Shown here piece by piece: positions 1 to 7,321 of a stretch of DNA of 27,680 bases (within the stretch, counting starts at the first letter, position 1; every line of letters starts with the position of its first letter). The stretch is from positions 1 through 27,680 of the forward strand of contig UQXT01000017.1 of the NCBI GenBank assembly GCA_900545075.1. Reading direction: 5' to 3'. The stretch is from an uncultured Collinsella sp. (GTDB lineage Bacteria > Actinomycetota > Coriobacteriia > Coriobacteriales > Coriobacteriaceae). Position numbers and translations under genes: made by a program. Under the pieces are notes generated by a model. That model was not told the DNA's origin and searched no databases. It saw only the letters and a program-made list of their open reading frames with translations.

Positions 1-30
1 CCCCCCCGCCGCAAATAACCGTGCTAAAAA

Positions 31-2679
31 CTAGCAGACGGCGTAGTCCTGGGGCTCGCGGCCGTAGTAGGCGTCCAGGTAGAGCTCCTTGATCTCGCTC
101 ATGAGCGGGTAGCGCGGGTTAGCGCCGGTGCACTGGTCGTTGAATGCCTGCTCGGTCATCTCGTCGAGGGTGTCGAGGAAGTACTGCTCGTCAACACCGT
201 AGTCGGCGATGGTCTTCTTGACACCGATGAAGTCCTTGAGCTCCTCGAGCTTCGTGATGAAGTTCTCGAAGACCTCCTTGTCGTCCTTGCCCTCGATGCC
301 GCAGTACTTGGCCATCTCGGCGTAGTTGTGCAGCGCGTTGGGGTAAGGATACTGGGAGAAGGTACCCATCTTGACGGGAGCCTCGGCGGCGTTGTAGCGC
401 ATAACGCGGGTCAGGATGACGGCGTTTGCGAGGCCGTGGGGCAGGTGATGGAAAGCGCCGAGCTTGTGGGCCATGGAGTGGTTGAGGCCCAGGAAGGCGT
501 TGGCGAAGGCCATACCGGCCATGCAGGAGGCGTTGTGCATCTCCTCGCGGGCATGCGGGTCCTTGGCACCGTTCGTGAAGCTGGAGGGCAGGTTCTCGAA
601 GACGAGCTTAGCAGCGCGCTCGGAGAGGCCCTTAGTGTAGTCGGAAGCCATGATGGAGACGTAGGACTCGATGGCGTGGGTCATGACATCGATGCCGGAG
701 GCAGCGGTCAGGCCGCGCGGGGCGGTCATGCAGTTGTCGGCGTCGACGATAGCCATGTTGGGGAGCAGCGCGTAGTCGGCGAGCGGCCACTTGATGCCGG
801 TCTCCTTGTCGGTGATGATGGCGAACGGCGTGCACTCGGAGCCGGTACCCGAAGAGGTCGGGACGGCGACGAAGTAGGCCTTCTTGCCCATCTCGGGGAA
901 GGTGAAGATACGCTTGCGGATGTCCATGAAGTCCATGGCCATGTCCTCAAACTTGCACTCGGGGTGCTCGTACATCATCCACATGATCTTGCCGGCGTCC
1001 ATAGCGGAGCCACCGCCGACGGCGATGATGACGTCCGGCTCAAAGAGAGCCATCTGCTTGGCGCCGCGACGTGCGCACTGCAGCGACGGATCGGGCTCGA
1101 CGTCGTAGAAGCAGTCGTGGGCGATGCCCATCTCGTCGAGCTTGGCCTCGATGGCGCGGGTGTTGCCATTCTTGAAGAGGAACTGGTCGGTGACGATGAA
1201 GGCGCGCTTCTTGCCCATGACGGTACCGAGCTCGTCGAGGGCGACGGGCGTGGAACCCTTCTTGAAGTAGACCTTCTCGGGAGCGCGGAACCACAGCATG
1301 TTCTCACGGCGCTCGGCCACAGTCTTAACGTTGATCAAGTGCTTCACCCCAACGTTCTCGGAGACGGAGTTGCCGCCCCAGGAGCCGCAGCCCAGGGTCA
1401 GAGACGGCTTCATGCCAAAGTTGTACAGGTCACCGATGCCGCCGTGCGAGGACGGGGTGTTGATGACGATACGGCAGGCCTTCATGACGTGCTCGAACAG
1501 GCTGATCTTCTCGGCCTGGGCGGGGTGCACGTACAGAGAGGCGGTGTGGCCCGGGCCACCGGCGAGCACCAGGTGCTCGGCCTTGTCGACGGCCTCCTGG
1601 AAGTCCTTGGCGTGGTACATGGCCAGGACCGGGGAGAGCTTCTCGTGGGAGAACTCCTCCTTGGCGGGGTCGGTGGAGGTGACCTCGGCGATCAGGATCT
1701 TGGTCTTGGCGGGAACCTCGATGCCGGCGAGCTCGGCGATCTTGGCGGCAGCCATGCCAGGGATGCGGTGGTCGAGAGCGCCGTTCTTGAACATGGCGGC
1801 ACGCAGGGCCTCCATCTCGGCACCCTGCTTGACGAAGTAGCAGCCGCGCTTCTGGAACTCGGCCTTGACCTGGTCATAGATGGTGTCGATGACGGTCACG
1901 GACTGCTCGGAAGCGCAGATCATGCCGTTGTCGAAGGTCTTGGAGTGGATGATGGAGTTGACGGCGAGCAGCACGTCGGCGGTGTCGTCGATGACGACCG
2001 GGGTGTTACCGGCGCCAACGCCCAGGGCGGGCTTGCCCGAGGAGTAAGCGGCCTTGACCATGCCCGGGCCACCGGTGGCGAGGATGATGTCGACGTCGCG
2101 CATGACCATGTTGGTCAGCTCGATGGAGGGGACATCAACCCAGCCGATGATGCCCTCGGGGGCACCGGCCTTGACGGCGGCATCAAGCACGAGCTTGGCG
2201 GCGGCGATGGTGCACTTGGCGGCAGCCGGGTGCGGGGAGATGATGATGGCGTTGCGGGTCTTCAGGCTGATCAGCGTCTTGAAGATCGCGGTAGAAGTGG
2301 GGTTGGTCGTCGGGATGACGGCGCCCACGATGCCGATGGGCTCGGCGATCTTGGTGATGCCGTAAGCCTCGTCGCGCTCCAGGACACCACAGGTCTTGGT
2401 GTTCTTGTAAGCGTTGTAGATGTACTCTGCGGCGTAGTGGTTCTTGATGACCTTGTCCTCAAGAACGCCGCGGCCGGTCTCCTCGATGGCCATCTTCGCC
2501 AACGGGATACGAGCCTTGTTGGCAGCCATGGCGGCCTCATAGAAGATCTTGTCGACCTGCTCCTGCGTGTACGTAGCAAAAAGCGCCTGGGCCTCTCGCA
2601 TCTGAGCGAGCTTAGCCTCAAGCGCCTCTACGTTGTCCACAATTGCGGGAGTAGTGTTTTCCGGTGACTTTTTCACCAT
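31..2679 (-). CDS. adhE: Bifunctional acetaldehyde-CoA/alcohol dehydrogenase AdhE
   Basis: This fermentative enzyme reduces acetyl-CoA to acetaldehyde and then to ethanol, reoxidising two NADH in the cytoplasm. At 882 residues it has the full two-domain length of the family. The N-terminal aldehyde dehydrogenase half carries the catalytic cysteine (Cys255 in FDNGMICASEQS). The C-terminal iron-dependent alcohol dehydrogenase half shows the NAD-binding GGGSAMDAGK motif, the PTSSGTGSE segment and the histidine-rich metal site (GLNHSMAHKLGAFHHLPHG). Proteins of this family form helical filaments (spirosomes), which cannot be judged from sequence alone. The start is the ATG ending at 2679 because AAGGAG lies just upstream on the minus strand (complement of 2687-2692). 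It is transcribed in the same direction as rpmB, but a terminator and 311 bases separate them, so it probably has its own promoter. Identity is very secure. Confidence 0.98.
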   Translation of the reverse strand: MVKKSPENTTPAIVDNVEALEAKLAQMREAQALFATYTQEQVDKIFYEAAMAANKARIPLAKMAIEETGRGVLEDKVIKNHYAAEYIYNAYKNTKTCGVLERDEAYGITKIAEPIGIVGAVIPTTNPTSTAIFKTLISLKTRNAIIISPHPAAAKCTIAAAKLVLDAAVKAGAPEGIIGWVDVPSIELTNMVMRDVDIILATGGPGMVKAAYSSGKPALGVGAGNTPVVIDDTADVLLAVNSIIHSKTFDNGMICASEQSVTVIDTIYDQVKAEFQKRGCYFVKQGAEMEALRAAMFKNGALDHRIPGMAAAKIAELAGIEVPAKTKILIAEVTSTDPAKEEFSHEKLSPVLAMYHAKDFQEAVDKAEHLVLAGGPGHTASLYVHPAQAEKISLFEHVMKACRIVINTPSSHGGIGDLYNFGMKPSLTLGCGSWGGNSVSENVGVKHLINVKTVAERRENMLWFRAPEKVYFKKGSTPVALDELGTVMGKKRAFIVTDQFLFKNGNTRAIEAKLDEMGIAHDCFYDVEPDPSLQCARRGAKQMALFEPDVIIAVGGGSAMDAGKIMWMMYEHPECKFEDMAMDFMDIRKRIFTFPEMGKKAYFVAVPTSSGTGSECTPFAIITDKETGIKWPLADYALLPNMAIVDADNCMTAPRGLTAASGIDVMTHAIESYVSIMASDYTKGLSERAAKLVFENLPSSFTNGAKDPHAREEMHNASCMAGMAFANAFLGLNHSMAHKLGAFHHLPHGLANAVILTRVMRYNAAEAPVKMGTFSQYPYPNALHNYAEMAKYCGIEGKDDKEVFENFITKLEELKDFIGVKKTIADYGVDEQYFLDTLDEMTEQAFNDQCTGANPRYPLMSEIKELYLDAYYGREPQDYAVC

Positions 2680-2719
2680 TTGTGTCTCCTTGCGATCGGA
2701 GATTTACCCTACGTCTTGC

Positions 2720-2728
2720 ATGATAGCA
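2720..2728 (-). promoter_or_regulatory. Candidate extended -10 promoter of adhE
   Basis: On the minus strand this reads TGCTATCAT: a -10 hexamer TATCAT preceded by the TGn extension. It would start transcription near 2713, giving a leader of about 35 bases before the adhE ATG. No good -35 hexamer is seen at 16-18 bases. A second similar string, TGCTATAGG, lies farther upstream (complement of 2812-2820). It is a weaker alternative that would place the palindrome 2772-2801 in the transcript. Confidence 0.45.
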
Positions 2729-2771
2729 AGAAATTAATCGGCGAACGGTCAGATTCCTCTAAAAGGCACAC

Positions 2772-2801
2772 TAAAACGCTTCAATATACTGAAGCGTTTT
2801 A
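2772..2801. promoter_or_regulatory. 12-bp-arm palindrome upstream of adhE, candidate operator
   Basis: The arms TAAAACGCTTCA and TGAAGCGTTTTA are perfect reverse complements separated by 6 bases (ATATAC). The centre lies about 110 bases upstream of the adhE ATG and about 60 bases upstream of the candidate -10 element. The shape, two long half-sites around an AT-rich spacer, fits a dimeric transcription factor. It does not match the Rex or CRP/FNR consensus sequences known to me. It could also form a small RNA hairpin if the upstream alternative promoter is used. Confidence 0.5.
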
Positions 2802-2826
2802 ACTAAACTATCCTATAGCATCGCCC

Positions 2827-2888
2827 CACTCATTGGGGACAGGCTTACATGAGTGCTTTCACTCATGTAAGCCTGTCCCCAATGAGTG
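2827..2888. repeat. Perfect 29-bp inverted repeat with 4-base loop, REP/MITE-like
   Basis: Bases 2827-2855 and 2860-2888 are exact reverse complements around the loop CTTT (2856-2859). Each arm contains CATTGGGGACAGGCTTA. There is no U-tract directly after the stem in either direction, and a separate terminator already serves rpmB. Both points argue against a simple terminator. Arms containing GGGGACAG are, from memory, seen in REP-type elements mobilised by IS200-like (RAYT) transposases in other bacteria. No transposase lies in this window, so the mobile-repeat reading is inference. Confidence 0.6.
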
Positions 2889-2889
2889 C

Positions 2890-2922
2890 AAAAAGGCGCC
2901 CTCCGTAGGGGAGAGCGCCTTT
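2890..2922 (-). terminator. Intrinsic terminator of rpmB
   Basis: On the minus strand, AAAGGCGC and GCGCCTTT form an 8-bp stem. It continues after one mismatch with 4 more pairs (2901-2904 with 2910-2913) around a 5-base loop, and is followed by a run of five T. It lies about 70 bases past the rpmB stop codon. Confidence 0.85.
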
Positions 2923-2990
2923 GGTAAGTTCTATGTGAACGCGAGGTCTTTGACCCGGAGAGTCCGAGGTACTTGTTGGTAAGACCTTAT

Positions 2991-3179
2991 TTAGGAGCGC
3001 GCAACCTTGCCGGACTTGAGGCAGGTGGAGCAAACGTTCATCTTGCGACGGTGACCATCGACGACGACGTAGACGCGCTGGATGTTGGGGCGGAACTTAC
3101 GGTTGGTGACGCGGTGAGAGTGGCTGATGGAGCGACCGGCAACGGGGTGCTTACCGCAAACTTCGCAAACTTTGGACAT
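2991..3179 (-). CDS. rpmB: 50S ribosomal protein L28
   Basis: This small protein of the large ribosomal subunit has 62 residues, the usual size. It starts MSKVCEVCGKHP and keeps the L28 core with SHSHRVTNRKF and the basic C-terminus. Cysteine pairs C5/C8 and C50/C53 form two CxxC motifs, marking the zinc-binding form of L28. This matters because many bacteria carry a cysteine-free paralogue used under zinc limitation. The ATG at 3179 is chosen over upstream in-frame codons because AAGGAGG (complement of 3187-3193) is correctly spaced and the family N-terminus begins there. The gene is monocistronic, with its own promoter and terminator. Confidence 0.97.
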   Translation of the reverse strand: MSKVCEVCGKHPVAGRSISHSHRVTNRKFRPNIQRVYVVVDGHRRKMNVCSTCLKSGKVARS

Positions 3180-3233
3180 AACTGACCCTCCTTGGGCGAC
3201 AAACGAACATGTCGCGTTAACAAACAAGCCTGA

Positions 3234-3242
3234 ACTATAGCA
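3234..3242 (-). promoter_or_regulatory. Extended -10 promoter of rpmB
   Basis: The minus strand reads TGCTATAGT, a TGn-extended -10 element placed so that transcription would begin near 3227, about 48 bases before the ATG. A weak -35 (CGCACA, complement of 3257-3262) sits 17 bases upstream. The identical 9-mer occurs upstream of rpsT at 15921. Confidence 0.6.
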
Positions 3243-3470
3243 CAGAAGCAGCTCCCTGTGCGTAATCTACACAGAGATATTTCTCTTTTGGCGATAGTGC
3301 CCACGCCACGGCCCTGGACGTAGATCCGATTTGCGTGCAGCAGAGGGGATTATGCCAGCTCGTGTGTGCGTTTTCAAGCTCGTCCCACAAATATATATAG
3401 GTTTATTGAGCATTGGGCTCTGTTTACGGATTGCTCTGTATTTATGCTCGCAATTAAGCTCGAGGTTGGC
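3243..3470. other. Non-coding divergent region between rpmB and pyrR
   Basis: This stretch separates the outward-facing rpmB and pyrR promoters. It is more AT-rich than its surroundings (notably 3390-3460, with an ATATATATA run), as expected for promoter DNA. I see no convincing ORF, tRNA or further palindrome in it. Confidence 0.5.
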
Positions 3471-3476
3471 TACACT
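3468..3476 (+). promoter_or_regulatory. Candidate -10 promoter of the pyr operon
   Basis: GGCTACACT contains a -10-like TACACT that would start transcription near 3483, just before the leader structures. It shares GCTAnnnT with other candidate promoters in the window. No matching -35 is evident, so the assignment rests on position and this shared pattern. Confidence 0.4.
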
Positions 3477-3501
3477 ATCCCTTGACCATTAAAGGGGTAC
3501 G

Positions 3502-3557
3502 AGATACCCACATGGAATTACATAGCTGCCAAAGAGCAGCCCTTCCTGTGGGTGTCT
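3502..3557 (+). promoter_or_regulatory. Antiterminator-type hairpin of the pyr leader
   Basis: Bases 3502-3512 pair perfectly with 3547-3557 (11 bp, one G-U). GGAA 3514-3517 then pairs with TTCC 3543-3546. An upper stem GCTGC/GCAGC (3525-3529 with 3536-3540) is capped by the hexaloop CAAAGA. The 3' strand overlaps the 5' arm of the terminator at 3550-3583, so the two structures exclude each other. The hexaloop resembles the CNGNGA loop of known PyrR-binding hairpins at three of its four fixed positions. Whether PyrR binds here, and in which direction it acts, cannot be read from the sequence. Confidence 0.65.
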
Positions 3558-3591
3558 GGTCCGCTTTGAGCGGTCGGGCATCTATTTTTTT
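3550..3591 (+). terminator. Attenuator terminator upstream of pyrR
   Basis: The RNA stem pairs 3550-3559 with 3574-3583 (10 pairs, several G-U). After a bulged U at 3560 it continues with CCGCU/AGCGG (3561-3565 with 3569-3573) and a three-base loop. Seven T follow at 3585-3591. It lies between the candidate promoter and the pyrR start, about 40 bases before the ATG. Read-through must therefore be controlled for the operon to be expressed, which is typical of pyrimidine attenuation. Confidence 0.8.
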
Positions 3592-3630
3592 GACTGTGTC
3601 AGCAGTCAAGACATGTGAGGAAGGAGATCG

Positions 3631-4215
3631 ATGGGCACGACTTCCCCCAAGGCGGTCATCATGGACGAGACCGCCGTCAATCGAGCGATGACCCGCATCG
3701 CGCACGAGATTCTCGAGCGCAACGAGGGCTGTGAAGACCTCGCTCTGGTCGGCATCGTCACGCGCGGCGACCTTCTGGCAAAGAAGCTCGCCGAGGAGAT
3801 CAAGGAGATCGAGGGCGTCGACGTTCCGCTCGGCAGCCTCGACATCAGCTTCTACCGCGATGACTACGCTACCAATTTCGCTCCCGCGATCCACGCCACC
3901 AACATTCCCTTTAGCGTCGACGGCAAGCGCGTCGTGCTGGTGGACGACATCCTGTATACGGGCCGTACCATTCGCGCCGCTCTCGACGCCGTCATGGACT
4001 TGGGCCGTCCGAGCCGTATTGAGCTGGCAGTCCTCGTTGACCGCGGCCACCGCGAGCTCCCCATCTCGCCGGACTTTGTCGGCAAGAACGTTCCCTCGTC
4101 GCACGAGGAGAACGTGCACCTATATATGAAGGAAGTCGACGGCCACACCGCCGTCGAGATTAACGACGTCGCGCCGGGTTCCCACGTGGGCTCCGCGCCG
4201 CTGGGAGGTGAGTAG
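3631..4215 (+). CDS. pyrR: Bifunctional pyr operon regulator / uracil phosphoribosyltransferase PyrR
   Basis: PyrR is an RNA-binding regulator that senses UMP/UTP against PRPP and controls pyr operon expression. Many members also make UMP from uracil and PRPP. The 194-residue protein has the phosphoribosyltransferase fold, with the PRPP-binding signature VVLVDDILYTGRT at residues 101-113 and the VDRGHRELPI segment typical of PyrR. AAGGAG at 3621-3626 supports the ATG at 3631. The C-terminus is somewhat longer than in Bacillus PyrR (about 180 residues). As first gene of the operon it lies directly after the leader attenuator, its presumed RNA target. In mycobacteria PyrR represses translation rather than transcription. 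The terminator here points to transcription attenuation, which is inference. Confidence 0.95.
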   Translation: MGTTSPKAVIMDETAVNRAMTRIAHEILERNEGCEDLALVGIVTRGDLLAKKLAEEIKEIEGVDVPLGSLDISFYRDDYATNFAPAIHATNIPFSVDGKRVVLVDDILYTGRTIRAALDAVMDLGRPSRIELAVLVDRGHRELPISPDFVGKNVPSSHEENVHLYMKEVDGHTAVEINDVAPGSHVGSAPLGGE

Positions 4216-4219
4216 TACC

Positions 4220-5164
4220 GTGGCGTTCAACCATAAGCACCTGATCGACATTACCGAGTACTCCGAAGAGGACATTAAGCTCATCCTCGAGACCGCCAAG
4301 GCGTTCTCCGAGGTCAACGAGCGTGCGATCAAGAAGGTCCCCACGCTCAAGGGCAAGACCATCGTCAACATGTTCAACGAGCCCTCGACGCGCACCCGCA
4401 GCTCCTTCGAGCTCGCCGAGAAGCGTCTTTCGGCCGACAGTCTTAACTTTGGCGGCTCCTCGACCTCCACGGTCAAGGGTGAGAGCCTCGTCGACACCGT
4501 CGAGACCCTCAACGCCTATAAGATCGACTGCATCGTCGTTCGCGATAAGCACGCCGGTGCTCCCTACATCGTCACGCAGAACTCGCCCGCAAGCGTCATC
4601 TGCGCCGGTGACGGCAAGCACAACCATCCCACGCAGGCCTTGCTCGACCTGTACACCATCTGGGAGCACAAGGGTGACTTCCACGGTCTGAAGGTCGCCG
4701 TCGTCGGCGATATCGCCCACTCCCGCGTGTGCGGCTCGCTGATCCCCGCCCTTAAGATCATGGGCTGCGAGACCTACGCCGTCGCCCCCGGCACGCTGCT
4801 GCCGCCGGCGCCCGAGGTCCTGGGCTGCGACCACGTGACGAGCGACCTCGATTCCGTCCTGCCCGAGCTGGACGTCGTCTACATGCTGCGCGTGCAGCAG
4901 GAGCGCCTCGAGGGTGCCCCGTTCCCGACCATTCGCGAGTACCACAAGCTCTTCGGCCTGACCAAGGACCGCGAGAAGCTCATGAAGCCCGATGCGATCA
5001 TCTGCCACCCGGGCCCCATCAACCGCGGCGTTGAGTTCGACTCCTATATGGCCGACCACCCGCAACGCTCCGTCATCCTGGAGCAGGTCTACGCCGGTAT
5101 CTGCGTGCGTATGGCTATCCTGTATCTGCTGCTTGGAGGTGCCGATAATGGCCTTGCTTCTTAA
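4220..5164 (+). CDS. pyrB: Aspartate carbamoyltransferase catalytic subunit
   Basis: This enzyme condenses carbamoyl phosphate with aspartate to carbamoyl aspartate, the first committed step of pyrimidine synthesis. It is about 314 residues, normal for the catalytic chain. The carbamoyl-phosphate loop STRTRSSF lies at residues 56-63, the mobile-loop lysine in VKGES at 86, HPTQALLDLYT at 136-146, and PGPINRGVEF near the C-terminus. No pyrI regulatory chain is adjacent, so it probably acts as the unregulated trimer. I chose the GTG at 4220 over the GTG at 4208: GGGAGGTGA (4203-4211) is a near-perfect ribosome site correctly spaced for 4220, but it overlaps the 4208 codon. It begins four bases after the pyrR stop and overlaps pyrC. 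Confidence 0.97.
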   Translation: MAFNHKHLIDITEYSEEDIKLILETAKAFSEVNERAIKKVPTLKGKTIVNMFNEPSTRTRSSFELAEKRLSADSLNFGGSSTSTVKGESLVDTVETLNAYKIDCIVVRDKHAGAPYIVTQNSPASVICAGDGKHNHPTQALLDLYTIWEHKGDFHGLKVAVVGDIAHSRVCGSLIPALKIMGCETYAVAPGTLLPPAPEVLGCDHVTSDLDSVLPELDVVYMLRVQQERLEGAPFPTIREYHKLFGLTKDREKLMKPDAIICHPGPINRGVEFDSYMADHPQRSVILEQVYAGICVRMAILYLLLGGADNGLAS

Positions 5165-6437
5165 GAATGCCCACGTCGTCGACCCGTCCGTCGAGCTTGA
5201 CGGTGTCGTTGACGTCCTGATTGACGGCGACAAGATCGCCGAGGTCGGCGAGAATCTCGCCGTCGAGGGAGCCGAGGTCCGCGACCTTTCCGGCAAGTAC
5301 CTCGTCCCTGGCCTGGTGGATATGCACGTTCACCTTCGCGAGCCCGGCTATGAGGTCAAAGAGGACATCGAGAGCGGTACCCGCGCAGCTGCCAAGGGCG
5401 GCTTCACCGGCGTGTGCGCCATGCCCAACACCGATCCCGTCACCGATAACGGCACCGTCGTGGAGTTCGTCAAGTCCCGCGCTGCCGAGGTCGGTCACTG
5501 CCGCGTCTATCCGTCGGGCGCCATGACCCGCGGCCTTAAGGGCGAGGCTATGTCCGAGATGGGCGATATGGTCGCCCACGGCGCCGTCGCCTTTACCGAC
5601 GACGGTCGCGGCGTACAGGGCGCGGGCATGCTCCGTCGCTGCATGGACTACGGCAAGATGTTCGGCAAGGTCTTTATGAGCCACTGCCAGGACGAGGACC
5701 TGGTCGGCCACGGCCAGATCAACGAGGGCAAGGTTTCGACCCGTCTGGCCCTCGAGGGCTGGCCGGCTGCCGGCGAGGAGCTCCAGATCGCTCGCGACAT
5801 CGAGATCGCTAAGCTGACCGGTGCCAAGCTGCACATCCAGCACATCTCCACCGCCCATGGCCTGGAAATCGTGCGCGCCGGTAAGGCCGCTGGCGTTCGG
5901 GTTACCTGCGAGGCTACCCCGCACCACATGTTCCTGACCGAGAACGACCTGGACGTGACCTACAACACCTCGCTCAAGGTCAATCCGCCGCTGCGCACCG
6001 ACGAGGACGCCGAGGCCATCCGTCAGGGTGTCATCGACGGTACCGTCGACGTTATCGTCACCGATCACGCTCCGCACACTCCGTGGGAGAAGGCCCGCGA
6101 GTTCGAGCTCGCACCCTTTGGCATGATTGGCCTCGAGACCTCGCTGTCGCTCGTGCTCACCGAGCTGGTCAACACGGGCAAGATGAGCGTGGGCCGCATG
6201 GTCGAGCTCATGGCCATCAAGCCGCGTGAGATCCTAGGCCTCGACCAGGTTCAGGTCAAGGCGGGCTCCGTTGCCGATCTGACCGTGTTCGACGCGTCCG
6301 CCACCTGGACGGTCGGCGAGGACGGTTACGAGTCGCGCGCCGAGAACTCCGGTTTCGCCGGCCGCACGCTCACCGGTCGTGCCACCGATGTGTTTGTCGG
6401 CGGCAAGCAGACGCTCGCCGACGGCTGCATCTGCTAG
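5148..6437 (+). CDS. pyrC: Dihydroorotase (class I)
   Basis: Dihydroorotase cyclises carbamoyl aspartate to dihydroorotate using a zinc site of the amidohydrolase fold. The 429-residue protein shows the HxH metal motif in DMHVHLREPG (H60, H62), the TDDGRGVQ loop (Asp151-Asp152) typical of the long bacterial class I form, SHCQDED around His179, and DHAPH near the C-terminal end of the barrel. The ATG at 5148 is inside the end of pyrB, overlapping it by 17 bases, and is preceded by GGAGGTG. The much longer upstream open frame is only the pyrB antiframe. The overlap suggests translational coupling, which may help keep PyrB and PyrC in proportion. A GC-rich hairpin follows the stop at 6458-6482. 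Confidence 0.97.
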   Translation: MALLLKNAHVVDPSVELDGVVDVLIDGDKIAEVGENLAVEGAEVRDLSGKYLVPGLVDMHVHLREPGYEVKEDIESGTRAAAKGGFTGVCAMPNTDPVTDNGTVVEFVKSRAAEVGHCRVYPSGAMTRGLKGEAMSEMGDMVAHGAVAFTDDGRGVQGAGMLRRCMDYGKMFGKVFMSHCQDEDLVGHGQINEGKVSTRLALEGWPAAGEELQIARDIEIAKLTGAKLHIQHISTAHGLEIVRAGKAAGVRVTCEATPHHMFLTENDLDVTYNTSLKVNPPLRTDEDAEAIRQGVIDGTVDVIVTDHAPHTPWEKAREFELAPFGMIGLETSLSLVLTELVNTGKMSVGRMVELMAIKPREILGLDQVQVKAGSVADLTVFDASATWTVGEDGYESRAENSGFAGRTLTGRATDVFVGGKQTLADGCIC

Positions 6438-6457
6438 CATTGCCTTATCGCTTATGT

Positions 6458-6482
6458 GCGCGGCGCCCTTGCGGTGCCGCGC
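6458..6482 (+). terminator. Weak intra-operon hairpin between pyrC and pyrK
   Basis: GCGCGGC pairs with GCCGCGC (6458-6464 with 6476-6482) and is extended by three further pairs. A loose T-rich tract (TTTCTGTTCGTTTT) follows. The tract is interrupted, so this may be a leaky terminator, an mRNA stability element or just a spacer hairpin. It is the only sizeable gap inside the pyr operon. Confidence 0.4.
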
Positions 6483-6529
6483 TTTCTGTTCGTTTTGACC
6501 ATGCAACCGCATGGGGGATTGGAGCGTCT

Positions 6530-7321
6530 ATGCCCACACCTTCCACTGCACGCATGCACGACTTCGAGGTCGTCTCGAACCAGGAGATCGCCGACGGCAT
6601 CTTCTCGCTCGTCATCTCGGCCCCCAAGCTTGCAAGTGCGCTCAAGCCCGGTCAGTTTGTGAACATTGCCGTGCCCGGTGATGCGTCCTCGCTGCTTCGC
6701 GTGCCCCTGAGCTTCTATCGCGCCGACGCCCAGGCCGGCACCGTCGAGCTGTGGTACGCCGTCGTGGGCGACGACACCCGTCGTCTGTCGCAGATGGGCC
6801 CCGGCTCCACCTCTAATCTGCTGGGTCCTGGCGGCCGCGGCTGGATGGTACCCGAGGGCACCAGGAAGGCCCTGCTCGTCGCCGGTGGCATCGGCGTTCC
6901 TCCTGTGCTGTGCCTGGCCGGTATGCTTGCCGAGCAGGGTGTTGACGTGGATGTGTGCCTGGGCTTTTGCACCGCGTCCAAGGCCGTGGGCATCGATGAG
7001 TTCCGCTCGCTGTGCGATACGGTCAACGTGTGCACCGACGACGGCTCGCTCGGCACGCACGGCTTCTGCACCGATCCTGCCGCCGAGCTGCTCGGCGAGG
7101 GCGGTTACGACTACGTCGCCAGCTGCGGCCCCGCCGTCATGATGAAGAAGGTCGCCGCCGCTGCCGCCGAGGCCGGTGCGTACTGCGAGGTGTCGCTCGA
7201 GCGCATGATGAGCTGCGGCTTTGGCGCCTGCAACACCTGCAATGTCGAGACGGTCGACGGTATGAAGGGCGCCTGCATGTGCGGTCCCGTGTTTGATGCT
7301 TCCAAGGTGGTGGTCTTCTAG
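6530..7321 (+). CDS. pyrK: Dihydroorotate dehydrogenase B, electron transfer subunit
   Basis: PyrK carries electrons from the flavin of PyrD to NAD+, forming the heterotetrameric class 1B dihydroorotate dehydrogenase. Its 263 residues follow the ferredoxin-reductase plan. An FAD-binding beta barrel has RVPLSFY at 57-63. A nucleotide domain has GGIGVPP at 119-125. The C-terminal 2Fe-2S site uses Cys229, Cys234, Cys237 and probably Cys249 (CGFGACNTC, then ACMCGPVF). An extra cysteine, Cys251, lies beside the last ligand. The ATG at 6530 is preceded by GGAG at 6521-6524. An upstream in-frame start at 6440 would read through the intergenic hairpin and lacks a ribosome site. The stop codon overlaps the pyrD start by one base. 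Confidence 0.95.
   Translation: MPTPSTARMHDFEVVSNQEIADGIFSLVISAPKLASALKPGQFVNIAVPGDASSLLRVPLSFYRADAQAGTVELWYAVVGDDTRRLSQMGPGSTSNLLGPGGRGWMVPEGTRKALLVAGGIGVPPVLCLAGMLAEQGVDVDVCLGFCTASKAVGIDEFRSLCDTVNVCTDDGSLGTHGFCTDPAAELLGEGGYDYVASCGPAVMMKKVAAAAAEAGAYCEVSLERMMSCGFGACNTCNVETVDGMKGACMCGPVFDASKVVVF

Noticed and set aside
328..2667. 779-codon open frame on the plus strand, antisense to adhE
   Set aside because: It lies entirely opposite a certain gene, shows low-complexity Gly/Asp/Val/Leu-rich sequence without motifs, and is a by-product of GC-rich codon use in adhE.
2827..2888. The long perfect hairpin as the rpmB terminator
   Set aside because: No U-tract follows the stem, and a standard terminator with a U-run lies just before it at 2890-2922.
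3482..3691. Short plus-strand ORF through the pyr leader as a leader-peptide gene
   Set aside because: It lacks a properly spaced ribosome site and runs past the terminator into pyrR out of frame. It is kept only as an alternative in the attenuator finding.
4992..5147. Upstream extension of pyrC to an ATG at 4992
   Set aside because: The extra 52 residues are pyrB sequence read in another frame. The ATG at 5148 has a strong GGAGGTG and the family N-terminus.
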